From: CAIKMD01 sp963729935
GTDB lineage: Bacteria > Pseudomonadota > Alphaproteobacteria > ATCC43930 > CGMCC-115725
Direction of reading: 5' to 3'
NCBI GenBank assembly: GCA_963729935.1
Contig: CAVSPW010000008.1
Span: 1 to 64,000 of the forward strand
Length of the DNA stretch: 64,000 nucleotides
Of this stretch, positions 7,264-15,336 are shown one piece after another (the stretch's first letter is position 1; each line of letters opens with the position of its first letter). Under the pieces are notes generated by a model. It worked only from the letters and a program-made list of their open reading frames with translations. It ran no database searches and was not told the DNA's origin. Made by a program: the position numbers and the translations under genes.

Positions 7264-7353
7264 ATGACCGACAAGCCCGTTCCGACGAGGACGGCCGGCG
7301 ACCCGCCGGCGGACAATCGGAATGCGATGACGCCGCGCGCCGGATCTCGATAA
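7264..7353 (+). pseudogene. Catalase N-terminus remnant / 29-residue leader ORF
   Basis: A short ORF preceded by AAGGAG encodes MTDKPVPTRTAGDPPADNRN and nine further residues before a stop. The TAG-P-DN-N-T-G pattern is that of the N-terminus of clade 3 haem catalases, yet nothing of the catalase body follows, and dps begins 22 bases later. It is best read as what remains of a katA gene whose promoter now serves dps. It may still be translated as a leader peptide. Confidence 0.5.
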
Positions 7354-7375
7354 CCCACTCTTTGGAGACCGACCC

Positions 7376-7876
7376 ATGCCCCTGAAGGAAAACCTCTCGA
7401 CCAAGACCGTTTCGATCGACATCGGCATCGGCCAGGACGAGCGCAAGGCGATCGCCGACGGGCTGTCGCATCTCTTGGCCGACACCTACACCCTCTATCT
7501 CAAGACCCACAATTATCATTGGAACGTCACCGGCCCGATGTTCAACACGCTGCATCTGATGTTCGAGACGCAGTACAACGAGCTGGCGCTCGCGGTCGAT
7601 CTGATCGCGGAGCGCATCCGCGCGCTCGGCTATCCGGCGCCCGGCAGCTACGCCCAATACGCCAAGCTGTCGAGCATCAAGGAGAGCGAAAGCGTGCCCG
7701 CCGCCGAGGAGATGATCGCCGATCTCGTCAAAGGCCAGGAGGCCGTGGTCCGAACCGCGCGCAAGGTCTTTCCGACGGCGGAGAAAGCGGCCGACGAGCC
7801 GACCGCGGATCTTTTGACGCAGCGCATGCAGATCCACGAAAAGACCGCCTGGATGTTGCGCGCCATGCTCGAATAG
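7376..7876 (+). CDS. dps: Dps family DNA-protecting mini-ferritin
   Basis: Dps stores iron as ferric oxide using peroxide and shields DNA during stress and stationary phase. The 166-residue protein is full length and has the ferroxidase residues at the dimer interface: H48 in NYHWNVTG, H60, D75 and E79 in VDLIAERIRALG. The N-terminus (MPLKENLSTKT) may carry the DNA-binding tail. The ATG is preceded by TTGGAGACC. Upstream lie an FNR-type box, a PerR-like operator over the -10 box and a short catalase-like ORF, which together predict control by peroxide or iron and by oxygen. Confidence 0.95.
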   Translation: MPLKENLSTKTVSIDIGIGQDERKAIADGLSHLLADTYTLYLKTHNYHWNVTGPMFNTLHLMFETQYNELALAVDLIAERIRALGYPAPGSYAQYAKLSSIKESESVPAAEEMIADLVKGQEAVVRTARKVFPTAEKAADEPTADLLTQRMQIHEKTAWMLRAMLE

Positions 7877-7948
7877 GCCCTCGCCTTCTCAAGGCGCATC
7901 ATCGATCGAAACGCGCAGGCCGGGCCCCGGCGACATCGGAGAGCGGCG

Positions 7949-8734
7949 ATGACGCAAGGCGAACCGATTGGCGATATCCCCGGCTTGGGGCCAGAGGCCT
8001 ATGCGCGCTGGCGCGGTCGCGAGCTCGGGACGATCACCGAAGCGCTCGAGCGGCGGTTGATTCTCGATCTCGTCGGCGCCGTGGAGGGCCGCCGCATTCT
8101 CGATGTCGGATGCGGCGATGGCGAGCTGGCCGTCGCGCTTTCGGGACGCGGCGCCGCCGTTGCCGGGGTCGATGCCTCGGCTTCCATGATCGAGGCGGCC
8201 CGAGCAAGGGCGGAGCGGCAGCGGGCCCCTGTCTCCTTTCAGGTGGCGAGCGCGCAAAGCCTGCCCTTCGCGGCGGAAGAATTCGATATCGTGGTGGCGG
8301 TCACGATCCTTTGCTTCGTCGAGGATGCCGCGCCCGTGTTTCAAGAGATGGCCCGCGTCCTGCGCCCGGGCGGACGCCTCGTCATCGGCGAGCTTGGCAA
8401 GTGGAGTTCCTGGGCGGCGGCGCGCCGCCTTCGCGGCTGGCTCGGCTCGCCGCTCTGGCGCAAGGGCCGGTTTCGCAGCGCCAAAGAGCTTCGCGCGCTT
8501 GCCGAGCAGGCGGGCCTCGTTCCCGCGCCGGTTCGAGGCGCCGTCTACTATCCCCGATTCCAAATCGCGGCGAAGGCGCTGGCGCCTTTCGATCCCGCCT
8601 TCAGCCGCTTGACGACGGCCGGCGCGGCGTTCCTCGCGCTTTCCGCCGTCAAACGCGCCGCGGCTCCGGACGCGAAGGACCCGAAAGCTGCCATCGAGAA
8701 CGCGCCGCTCGTCCACACGGGGAATGCCGCGTGA
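7949..8734 (+). CDS. Class I SAM-dependent methyltransferase
   Basis: The 261-residue protein has a Rossmann methyltransferase core: motif I ILDVGCGDGELAVAL (residues 50-64), the acidic end of strand 2 in VAGVDASASMIEAA, LPFAAEEFDIVVAVTIL, and VLRPGGRLVIGELG. It resembles UbiE/COQ5-type and small-molecule methyltransferases, and the substrate is unknown. GGAGAG precedes the ATG. It follows dps by 72 bases on the same strand, so the two may share transcripts. Its C-terminal DNA resembles a 39-base stretch in the gap near 13.0 kb. Confidence 0.88.
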   Translation: MTQGEPIGDIPGLGPEAYARWRGRELGTITEALERRLILDLVGAVEGRRILDVGCGDGELAVALSGRGAAVAGVDASASMIEAARARAERQRAPVSFQVASAQSLPFAAEEFDIVVAVTILCFVEDAAPVFQEMARVLRPGGRLVIGELGKWSSWAAARRLRGWLGSPLWRKGRFRSAKELRALAEQAGLVPAPVRGAVYYPRFQIAAKALAPFDPAFSRLTTAGAAFLALSAVKRAAAPDAKDPKAAIENAPLVHTGNAA

Positions 8735-8975
8735 TTTGTCCGGGAGCATCGTCCGATGACGCTCCACTCACACGCGCCGCGCTCATGGCGCATGAGTTGA
8801 GGCTCCAGCTTTTGGACCTCCAATCACATCCGGCACGATGCCATCAAGAGAGAAGCTGGGCTTACGAAAATACCACCAAAACGCACATTTGACGGACTCG
8901 GCGGAATCGACGCGATAGACCCTGACCGGACTATTCGCGGACGCCCCACCGCCCTGTCCGCCCCCGGATGTTCCA

Positions 8976-9446
8976 TCATCGCCGGCCGATCGCAGCGGCC
9001 AAGACGTAAAGCGCCATGACGATGACCACGACCGACCCGATCGTGTAAAGCGTCGCGCGGACCTCATGGCTTTGCTTGGTCGCATAGGCGAGCGAATGAC
9101 CGAGACGCGCGCCGACGAAGCCGTACATCAGAATGTTCGCCAGCAGGTATGTCGGTCCCGTAGCGACAAACAGCAGTCCGCAGGCAACGAAGGCCGGAAT
9201 ATTTTCCAGATCGTTGCGGTGCATCCGCCGCGAGCGATCCACGTAGTCGTTCGATTCGAGCTGCTCGGGGTGCGGATTTCGGTTGATCAGCCCGGCTTGG
9301 ACATCTTCGGGGGTCGCCCAGCCACCGCCAATTTTTAGCATTCTGTAGACCGTCATCCATCCTTGGCCCATGAGCTTCAGGATCATGATCGCGGCGGCGA
9401 TCATGTAGGTGACGAAGACGGGGTTCTCCATGCCGAAGGCGCTCAT
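8976..9446 (-). CDS. MAPEG-family membrane protein
   Basis: MAPEG proteins (microsomal glutathione S-transferase-like) are four-helix membrane enzymes acting on lipid electrophiles and peroxides. This 156-residue protein has TM segments near residues 8-30, 82-98, 100-123 and 132-154 and the family signature in SRRMHRNDLENIPAF, between TM1 and TM2. GGAG precedes the ATG. It stands alone, with methyltransferase and di-iron protein genes as neighbours, and fits a general stress-protection role. Confidence 0.85.
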   Translation of the reverse strand: MSAFGMENPVFVTYMIAAAIMILKLMGQGWMTVYRMLKIGGGWATPEDVQAGLINRNPHPEQLESNDYVDRSRRMHRNDLENIPAFVACGLLFVATGPTYLLANILMYGFVGARLGHSLAYATKQSHEVRATLYTIGSVVVIVMALYVLAAAIGRR

Positions 9447-9604
9447 CGCTTTTCTCCAATCGAAACGGTCTGTTCCGGTGTCGCCCCTCGGCCCGCTGGC
9501 GTTGGAGGCGCATGTTGATGAATGTCCATTGGGTCCTTCCCGGGTTCGCCAAAGTTGGGAACCGGCTTCCTCGGTCGAGACCGAATGAACGAGCTATCGG
9601 GACT

Positions 9605-10339
9605 TCACCGCGAGGCGCTGCCTTCGAGCCGCGCGCCAAGCGCCCGCAGCAGCGCCGCGCCGTCGCCGCGCCAGGCGGGCCCGTGCATGCAGGCGAGCGT
9701 GGTCGGTTCGAGCTTCGCCAACCGCTCGATCATCGCGCCGGCATCCTTGGTGTGAGAGAAATAGTCGAGCGCGCCGCGGAACGCCTCGCTCGGCTCGAGG
9801 ATGTCGTCTTGCGTGGTCGCCGGATGCTGCGCGCCGCCCTGGGTAAAGAGATCGCCGCACAGGAAGGTGCGCGTCGTTTCCTCCATCAGGAAGCCGCATT
9901 CCCAGCCATGCGGCAGGTGCGGCGTCGCGAGCCAGCGCAGCTTGTGTGCGCCGATCGAGATGAGTTCGCCATCATCGAGCGGTCGGGGCTCGCGATCGGC
10001 GACGTCGCCGACCGAGACCATCGCGGCGATCGTGCCGCAGAGCGGCGCCGCCCGGGGCGCAACCGCCAGGAATTCGTTGAGGGCGCCGCATTCATCCGCT
10101 TCGTAATGCGAGAACGAGATATGGCGCAGCCGTTCCGCCGGCATCACCGCCTGGATCGCCTCCCGCACCAGCGGAAAGGTCTTGCGCAGGCCGGTGTGAA
10201 AGAGGAGCGGCTCCTCGTCGAGGATCAGATATTGGTTAAAGCTGAAGCCGCCCGGCACGACGCTGACCGGGGTGCTGATGCGGTAGATGCCTTGGGCAAT
10301 TTCGTCGATCGCGGTGCCGGAACTCTGGTTGGTGATCAT
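9605..10339 (-). CDS. Oxygen-binding di-iron protein (ODP), metallo-beta-lactamase fold
   Basis: The 244-residue protein has the beta-lactamase-like fold of flavodiiron proteins but no flavodoxin domain. Ligand motifs are SHYEADECG (H-x-E-x-D), LATPHLPHGWECGF, the aspartate in LCGDLFTQGG and the histidine in ACMHGP. Proteins of this kind bind O2 at a non-haem di-iron site and act in oxygen sensing or reduction. The start at 10339 follows a perfect AAGGAGGT. It is divergent from an ECF sigma factor gene across a short palindrome, so the sigma factor may control it. Confidence 0.82.
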   Translation of the reverse strand: MITNQSSGTAIDEIAQGIYRISTPVSVVPGGFSFNQYLILDEEPLLFHTGLRKTFPLVREAIQAVMPAERLRHISFSHYEADECGALNEFLAVAPRAAPLCGTIAAMVSVGDVADREPRPLDDGELISIGAHKLRWLATPHLPHGWECGFLMEETTRTFLCGDLFTQGGAQHPATTQDDILEPSEAFRGALDYFSHTKDAGAMIERLAKLEPTTLACMHGPAWRGDGAALLRALGARLEGSASR

Positions 10340-10372
10340 GGAAACCTCCTTCAATGCAATGCCGTGAAGGTT

Positions 10373-10399
10373 GTGTAACGGGAAGGCGCGTCGTTACAC
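10373..10399. promoter_or_regulatory. Palindrome between the ODP and ECF sigma genes
   Basis: GTGTAACG (10373-10380) and CGTTACAC (10392-10399) are perfect 8-base arms 11 bases apart. The arms resemble ECF -35 elements with a GTAAC core pointing both ways. The site could be a divergent ECF promoter or a repressor operator. The sequence alone does not decide. Confidence 0.5.
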
Positions 10400-10433
10400 T
10401 TCCAGATGAAAGGTTTTCGGCTATGTTGTCCCG

Positions 10434-11012
10434 ATGCAGGCCCCGAGGGTCGATCCGGCATCCGACGACGCCGCCCTGGTCCGCGCCATCGGCGCCGCCG
10501 CGCCGGCGCCTGATGGCCGCGCCGAGGCCGAGCTTTACCGCCGTCTCGCGCCCCGCGTCCGGCTCTACGGGCTGCGCCATCTGCGCGATCCGCACGCCGC
10601 CGCGGACTTGGCGCAGCAGGTGCTTCTCATGACGATCGAAAAACTGCGCGCCGGCGCGCTTCGCGAGCCTGAAAAACTGGCATCCTTCGTGCTGGGCATG
10701 TGCCGGCTGGTGGTCCTCGATCTACGCCGCGGCACGGTGCGGCGCGACGCCTTGCTGCGCGCCTATGGCGATCTCGAACAGGTGACGGAGCCGGCCGCGC
10801 TCAAGGAACTCGACGAGCGCAGGCTTGCGCGCTGCATGGAGGGGCTCGCCGAGCGCGCGCGCTCGGTGCTCGTCTTGAGCTTCTTCGCCGACAAATCCGC
10901 CGCCGAGGTGGGGCGCGAGCTCGGCCTGACGGCGGAGAATGCGCGCGTGATCCGCCACCGCGCGCTCGTCAGGCTGCGCGAATGCATGGGCGGAGCGGAG
11001 GCGGTGCCGTGA
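10434..11012 (+). CDS. ECF-type RNA polymerase sigma factor
   Basis: This 192-residue sigma factor has region 2 (AELYRRLAPRVRLYGLRHLR, DPHAAADLAQQVLLMTIEKL) and region 4 (LAERARSVLVLSFFADKSAA, LTAENARVIRHRALVRLREC) and no other domain. Its stop overlaps the next gene, a zinc anti-sigma factor, by four bases, the normal arrangement for sigma/anti-sigma pairs. No clear ribosome binding site precedes the ATG. It is divergent from the ODP gene, so an oxygen or redox input is plausible but inferred. Confidence 0.9.
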   Translation: MQAPRVDPASDDAALVRAIGAAAPAPDGRAEAELYRRLAPRVRLYGLRHLRDPHAAADLAQQVLLMTIEKLRAGALREPEKLASFVLGMCRLVVLDLRRGTVRRDALLRAYGDLEQVTEPAALKELDERRLARCMEGLAERARSVLVLSFFADKSAAEVGRELGLTAENARVIRHRALVRLRECMGGAEAVP

Positions 11013-11572
11013 CCCAAGCTTGCGCTGCGCCCATTTCCTTCGGCACGCTCATCGAATATTGGTTCGGGGAGATTGGCGCCGACGCCGAGGAGCGCATCGA
11101 AGACCATCTCCTCGGCTGCGCCCATTGCAGCGCCGAGCTCGAAGCCTTGGTCGAACTCGGCCAGGGTTTGCGCGCGGCGTTCGAGAACGGCGCGATCCAT
11201 GCCGTGTTCTCGGCACCGTTCGTCGAGGCGATGAAGGCGCGCGGGATGCGCGTGCGCGAATATCCGGTCTCTCCGGGCGGAAGCGTGCATTGCACCATCG
11301 CCGCCGATGACGACGCGGTGATCGGCCGGTTGAAAGCACCGCTCGCGGGCCTCGGGCGGGTCGATGTGGTCAGCACGGACGAGGCGGGCGGGCTGATCTT
11401 CCGGTTCGATGATGTTCCCTACGATCCCGTCGCGGGCGAAGTGCTGTTCTGCCCGCCGGCTTCGCTCTTCAAGCAGATGCCGGCGCATACGGAAAAGATC
11501 CGGTTGCTCGCGGTCGGGCCCGAGGGCGAGCGCACGATAGCCGATTACACCTTCATTCACACGCCGAGCTGA
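11009..11572 (+). CDS. Zinc-binding anti-sigma factor (HxxxCxxC, soluble)
   Basis: The GTG start overlaps the sigma-factor TGA (GTGA), showing translational coupling. The 187-residue protein has the ZAS motif H33-x3-C37-x2-C40 in EDHLLGCAHCSAEL, as in RsrA and ChrR. The rest (LRAAFENGAIHAVFSAPFVE, then a beta-rich half) has no transmembrane segment, so this is a soluble anti-sigma factor. The zinc site or the C-terminal half probably senses a redox or small-molecule signal and releases the sigma factor. Confidence 0.88.
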   Translation: MTQACAAPISFGTLIEYWFGEIGADAEERIEDHLLGCAHCSAELEALVELGQGLRAAFENGAIHAVFSAPFVEAMKARGMRVREYPVSPGGSVHCTIAADDDAVIGRLKAPLAGLGRVDVVSTDEAGGLIFRFDDVPYDPVAGEVLFCPPASLFKQMPAHTEKIRLLAVGPEGERTIADYTFIHTPS

Positions 11573-11930
11573 TCGCGGCCACGGCGCGCGAGATCGCCGG
11601 GACCGCCTCGATCGGCGCGACATTGACGCCATGCGATCTTGCGGAACACCGCAAAGTCCGGTGCTGTGCCGGCTTCCGATGTTGTGGCCAGCCCTTCCAC
11701 CGGCATGTAAGGGCCCCTGGAATGGTCGCCACTGATCGGAAGCGGTATGCCGCTATTTGGCACAACTTGGACCCGCGGCAATTTCGGCCATTCGGTCGCT
11801 ATCGGGGCAAAACGGACCCATCGCCGACGAACCGAAACCGGCGCTGATGACCCGATGCCGGAAACAGCTTGTTGCACGCTTGCCGATCTTCCAAAATTCG
11901 CTTCGTCGTTTCGCCGCAAAGGATTCCCGC
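11573..11930. other. Gap of about 360 bases without a gene
   Basis: Reading frames here give low-complexity or relic-like peptides. One minus-strand frame contains RFAPIATEWPKLPRV, a string often seen as spurious translation of rhizobial intergenic repeats. No promoter or terminator is convincing. It probably holds eroded repeat DNA. Confidence 0.35.
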
Positions 11931-12785
11931 ATGGCCGACCCCGAGCAATTCAACGCCGACCAAGTTTCTTTCTGGAATGGATCGGGCGGCCACACCTGGG
12001 TGAAGCGTCAGGAACATACCGACATCACCTTCGCGCCGGTGACGGAGGCGTTGCTCGCCCTCGCCGCGCCACGATCCGGCGAGCGCGTGCTCGACGTGGG
12101 CTGCGGCTGCGGCGCGACCACGCTGGATCTGGCGCGCGCCGTCGGTCCAACCGGGCGCGTCGCGGCGTTGGACATCTCCGGGCCGATGCTGGCCGAGGGA
12201 CAAACGCGCGCCAAGGCCGCCGGCATCGACAATATCGACTGGCGCCAGGCTGATGCCGCGACCGCCGCGCTGGAACCGTTCGATCTGCTCGCATCGAACC
12301 TGGGCACGATGTTCTTCGGGGACCCGGTGGCGGCCTTCGCCCATCTGCGCGCCGCCGCCAGGCCCGACGCGCGGATGACGCTGGTATGCTGGCGCCAACT
12401 CAGCGAAAACCCGTGGATGGAAGTGCCGATGCGCGCGGTCGCACCGCATGTGCCGCCACGGCCGAAATCGGACCCGCATGCACCCGGAATGTTCGCCTTT
12501 GCCGATCCTCAGCGCGTCTCTCAGGTCCTCACCGCGGCGGGCTGGGCGCGCCCGCGGCTCGACAAACTCGACCACGATCTGGACATTGCCGCCGAGCGCG
12601 GACTCGAGGAGGCCGTCGTTCAGTCGACCCAGATCGGCGCCGTTAATAGCTGGCTGCGAGGCCAACCCGCGGAGGTCGTCACCGCCGCGGTCGCGTCCTT
12701 GCGCGAGGCGCTGGCCGCGCATCTCCATGGCGCGAGCGTGCGCCTGCCCGGCGCAATGTGGCTGATCAGCAGCACCCCCGCCTGA
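11931..12785 (+). CDS. Class I SAM-dependent methyltransferase
   Basis: This 284-residue enzyme opens MADPEQFNADQVSFWNGSGG and has motif I RVLDVGCGCGATTLDLARAV, then VAALDISGPMLAEGQ, DLLASNLGTMFFGDPVAAF and MTLVCWRQL. The FWNG-GG start and MFF-DP motif are typical of a UbiE-like subgroup of unknown substrate. AAGGA precedes the ATG at 11931, and the 58 upstream codons of the longer ORF are relic-like. Similar enzymes are encoded at 16354 and 52121. Confidence 0.88.
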   Translation: MADPEQFNADQVSFWNGSGGHTWVKRQEHTDITFAPVTEALLALAAPRSGERVLDVGCGCGATTLDLARAVGPTGRVAALDISGPMLAEGQTRAKAAGIDNIDWRQADAATAALEPFDLLASNLGTMFFGDPVAAFAHLRAAARPDARMTLVCWRQLSENPWMEVPMRAVAPHVPPRPKSDPHAPGMFAFADPQRVSQVLTAAGWARPRLDKLDHDLDIAAERGLEEAVVQSTQIGAVNSWLRGQPAEVVTAAVASLREALAAHLHGASVRLPGAMWLISSTPA

Positions 12786-12837
12786 GCGTGGCGACGTAGG
12801 CGCGCGAGGCGCTTGGCTCGTCGATGTCGGGTTTGGC

Positions 12838-12911
12838 ACTTCTCGGAAGTGTCGGACATCGAGCGTGCGGCCTGCTTCCGCTTGCGAAGCGGAGTCCGGC
12901 AAGCCGCGACG
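12838..12911 (+). repeat. Dispersed intergenic repeat, copy A
   Basis: CTTCTCGGAAGTGTCGGACA and the bases through GAAGCGGAGTCCGGCAAGCCGC match copy B at 21997-22069 over about 72 bases with roughly 85 percent identity by eye. The centre holds the short palindrome GCTTGCGAAGC. A degenerate third piece lies near 51.48 kb. Confidence 0.6.
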
Positions 12912-13181
12912 GAGCGTGTTCATGAGTTCGCGCCTTCGCGTAAGCTCCCCCATGCGACGGCCCGCCATCTTTTGGATCGCTCCCTTCCCAGCGCCCTGGG
13001 CGAGGAAGGGCTTGGCGCTTTCCGCCGTCGAACGCACCGCGGCGCCGGACGCGCAGCCGGGCAGCGTGCGAGGGCGCGCGCCTGGCTCGGCTGTCCAAAC
13101 TCACGCCAGCACCTTTCGCGGGCAGATCCGCGGAGCAAGACGATTTCCGGCGATGCCGAAGGCGGGCTCTTTGCCCGTGCG
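12912..13181. other. Gap with a methyltransferase-tail relic
   Basis: No gene is supported. Bases 13018-13056 match the 3' part of the methyltransferase gene at 7949-8734 (its codons near 8636-8675) with about four mismatches, in the frame LALSAVERTAAPDA versus LALSAVKRAAAPDA. The rest shows no recognisable coding signal. Confidence 0.35.
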
Positions 13182-13382
13182 CTAATCCTGACTTTTGAGG
13201 GTCAGATACATCAGCGCCAGATAAACGACCGGCAGAACGATGAGCACGATCGCCTGAGCCAATCCCGGCGCTTCGCAAGCTTGCGAGAATATCTGGTAGG
13301 CGAGCCAAAGGACGGCGAGCGCCACGATCGCGACGCCGATGAACCAAGGCAACAGGACATTACGCTTCTTCGCTTGCGGCAT
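13182..13382 (-). CDS. Small two-helix membrane protein
   Basis: The 66-residue product has a basic N-terminus (MPQAKKRN) and two membrane helices: VLLPWFIGVAIVALAVLWLA and LAQAIVLIVLPVVYLALMYL. It resembles short inner-membrane proteins of unknown function. The inner ATG at 13382 was chosen because AAAGG precedes it and the hydrophobic part follows soon after. Confidence 0.6.
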   Translation of the reverse strand: MPQAKKRNVLLPWFIGVAIVALAVLWLAYQIFSQACEAPGLAQAIVLIVLPVVYLALMYLTLKSQD

Positions 13383-13636
13383 GACGCGACCTTTCACATT
13401 CAGTTTCGAACCGAGGATCCTGTCTTCATTCGTCCATACGGCGTTTCACCCCGGCCGCCGGCCGGGGCGCTCGACATCGTGGTCGCGAAGCCGATCGCCT
13501 CATCGACGCCGATCGACCGCGGACGGATTGACGCTCCCGCAGAAGAGGCTCGCGCGGCGCGTCATTCGCGCCGCCACGCGCACATGCCCCACGAACGGCC
13601 CGCGCAATACTTGCCATGGCGCGGCCCGCCTCATCC

Positions 13637-13650
13637 ATGATCCAAATCAA
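13637..13650. promoter_or_regulatory. FNR-type box with one mismatch upstream of the metal transporter
   Basis: ATGATCCAAATCAA differs from TTGAT-N4-ATCAA only in the first base. An AT-rich -10 candidate (AATAAA, 13672-13677) lies where a class II FNR promoter would need it, with a predicted start near 13685. It may drive the downstream ABC operon. Confidence 0.45.
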
Positions 13651-13709
13651 GGCCATGGTCGCAAGAGCGCGAATAAATTCGATCAACTTCCATGCGGCGG
13701 GCGGATTCG

Positions 13710-14590
13710 ATGAGTCTCGGTCTGAGGTGGTGCTGGAGTCTGGCCGTCTGTCTAATTCTCGCCGCCTTTCCCGCGGCGGGCTCTCACGCAGACCCGTTCC
13801 CGGTCGCCGTCAGCATCCTGCCCCAGAAATATTTCGTCGAACGGATCGCGGGCCGACTTGCCGATGTCGTCGTCATGGTCGGGCCGGGAGACAGCCCCGC
13901 AACCTACGAGCCCAGTCCCCGGCAAGTCGCCGCGCTCTCCCATGCGCGTGTCTATTTCGCGATCGGCGTGCCCTTCGAGCAGGTCTGGATGCCTCGACTG
14001 CGGGCCGCGAACCGTCGCATGCTCGTGGTCGACACGACGGCCGGCATCAAGCGTCGCCGCGCCGACGGGGTGGAAGGCGCGACTTCGGAGGACGCCGCGC
14101 TCAGCGACCCGCATCTGTGGACGAATCCGGCTCTGGTCAAAGTGATGGCGGCCCAGATCCGCGGCGCGCTCATTCGCCTCGATCCCGCGAATGCCGGAGA
14201 ATACGAGCGCAATGACCGGGAATTCGCCACGGATCTCGACGCCCTCGATGAAGAGATCCGGGCCCGCCTGTCCCCTTTCGCCGGCCGGCCGTTCCTCGTC
14301 TTCCACGCCTCATGGGGCTATTTCGCCGATGCGTATCGCCTGCGGCAGATCCCGATCGAGGCCGCGGGCAAGGAGCCCGGTCCGAGAGCGCTCGCCGAAA
14401 TCATCGATAAGGCGAAGAAACTCGGAATCAAGGTCGTTTTCGTCCAGCCGCAATTCAGCCGCGCGAACGCGGAGATGATCGCACGCGAGATCGGCGGCCG
14501 CGCCATCGCGGTCGATCCGCTCGCGGAGAATTACTCGAGAACATGCGTCGCGTCGCCGCTTCCTTCGCCGAAGCCATGGGCCCCCGATGA
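13710..14590 (+). CDS. Zn/Mn ABC transporter substrate-binding protein (frameshifted near 3' end)
   Basis: This is a cluster A-I metal-binding protein of the ZnuA/MntC/SitA type. Counted from the upstream ATG at 13692, it has a signal peptide (to about residue 33) and ligand residues H141 in DPHLWTNP, H205 in VFHASWGY and D275 in AVDPLAEN. The usual first His (SPHTYEP) is Ala here (A70 in DSPATYEP), and there is no His-rich loop. A missing base near 14534 shifts the frame after NYS. Restoring it gives ENMRRVAASFAEAMGPR and a stop at 14590 that overlaps the ATPase ATG, so the organism's gene is probably intact. Confidence 0.85.
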
Positions 14591-15336
14591 ATCCCGTCAT
14601 CGAGATTCAAGACGTGTCGTTCGGCTATGACGGCCCCGTGATCCTGGAGAATCTCAATCTGGCGGTGGATCAAGGAGAATTCCTCGGAATCGTCGGACCG
14701 AATGGCGGCGGCAAGACAACGCTCCTGAAGCTCATGCTCGGCCTGCTCGAACCCGATACGGGCGTGGTTCGCGTTCTGGGACGCGCTCCATCGGAGTCGC
14801 GACGAAGCGTCGGCTACGTGCCGCAATTCGTTCGTTTCAGGCGCGACTTTCCGATCTCGGTCGAAGAGACGGTGCTTCTCGGGCGCCTGGGCCGCGCCCC
14901 GGCATTGTTCGGTTATTCGAGCGCCGATCGCGACGCCGCCGAACGCGCGATGCGCCAAGCGGAAGTCCTCGCGTTCCGCCGCAAGCCGCTTTCGGCCTTA
15001 TCCGGAGGCGAACTCCAGCGCGTCCTGATCGCGCGGGCGCTTGCCGCCGAACCGGAACTGCTCCTGCTCGACGAGCCGACCGCCAATATCGACCTTCGCG
15101 TCGAGAAGGACGTCTTCGATCTCCTGAAACAGCTGAACGCGCACGCCACCATCGTCGTCGTGTCGCACGATATCGGTTTCATCTCCCGCTACGTGACGCG
15201 CGTCGCCTGCCTCAATCGCACGCTCATCTGCCACACGACGGACGAGATCACCGGCGAAGTCATCACCGAACTCTATGGACGACCGGTCCACATGGTCCAT
15301 CATTTGGCGCCCGCCGAGGGCAAGAGCCAGCCATGA
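14587..15336 (+). CDS. Zn/Mn ABC transporter ATP-binding protein
   Basis: This 249-residue ATPase powers metal import. It has Walker A GPNGGGKTT (37-45), signature LSGGE (138-142), Walker B LLLLDEP (158-164) and H-loop H194. The ATG overlaps the restored stop of the binding-protein gene, and its own stop overlaps the permease ATG as ATGA, so the three genes are one tightly coupled operon. ZnuC, MntB and SitB cannot be told apart by motif, so the metal (Zn or Mn) is open. Confidence 0.92.
   Translation: MNPVIEIQDVSFGYDGPVILENLNLAVDQGEFLGIVGPNGGGKTTLLKLMLGLLEPDTGVVRVLGRAPSESRRSVGYVPQFVRFRRDFPISVEETVLLGRLGRAPALFGYSSADRDAAERAMRQAEVLAFRRKPLSALSGGELQRVLIARALAAEPELLLLDEPTANIDLRVEKDVFDLLKQLNAHATIVVVSHDIGFISRYVTRVACLNRTLICHTTDEITGEVITELYGRPVHMVHHLAPAEGKSQP

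Noticed and set aside
11557..11919. Minus-strand frame with RFAPIATEWPKLPRV-like text
   Set aside because: This type of string is a well-known spurious translation of rhizobial intergenic sequence; no start signal or domain.
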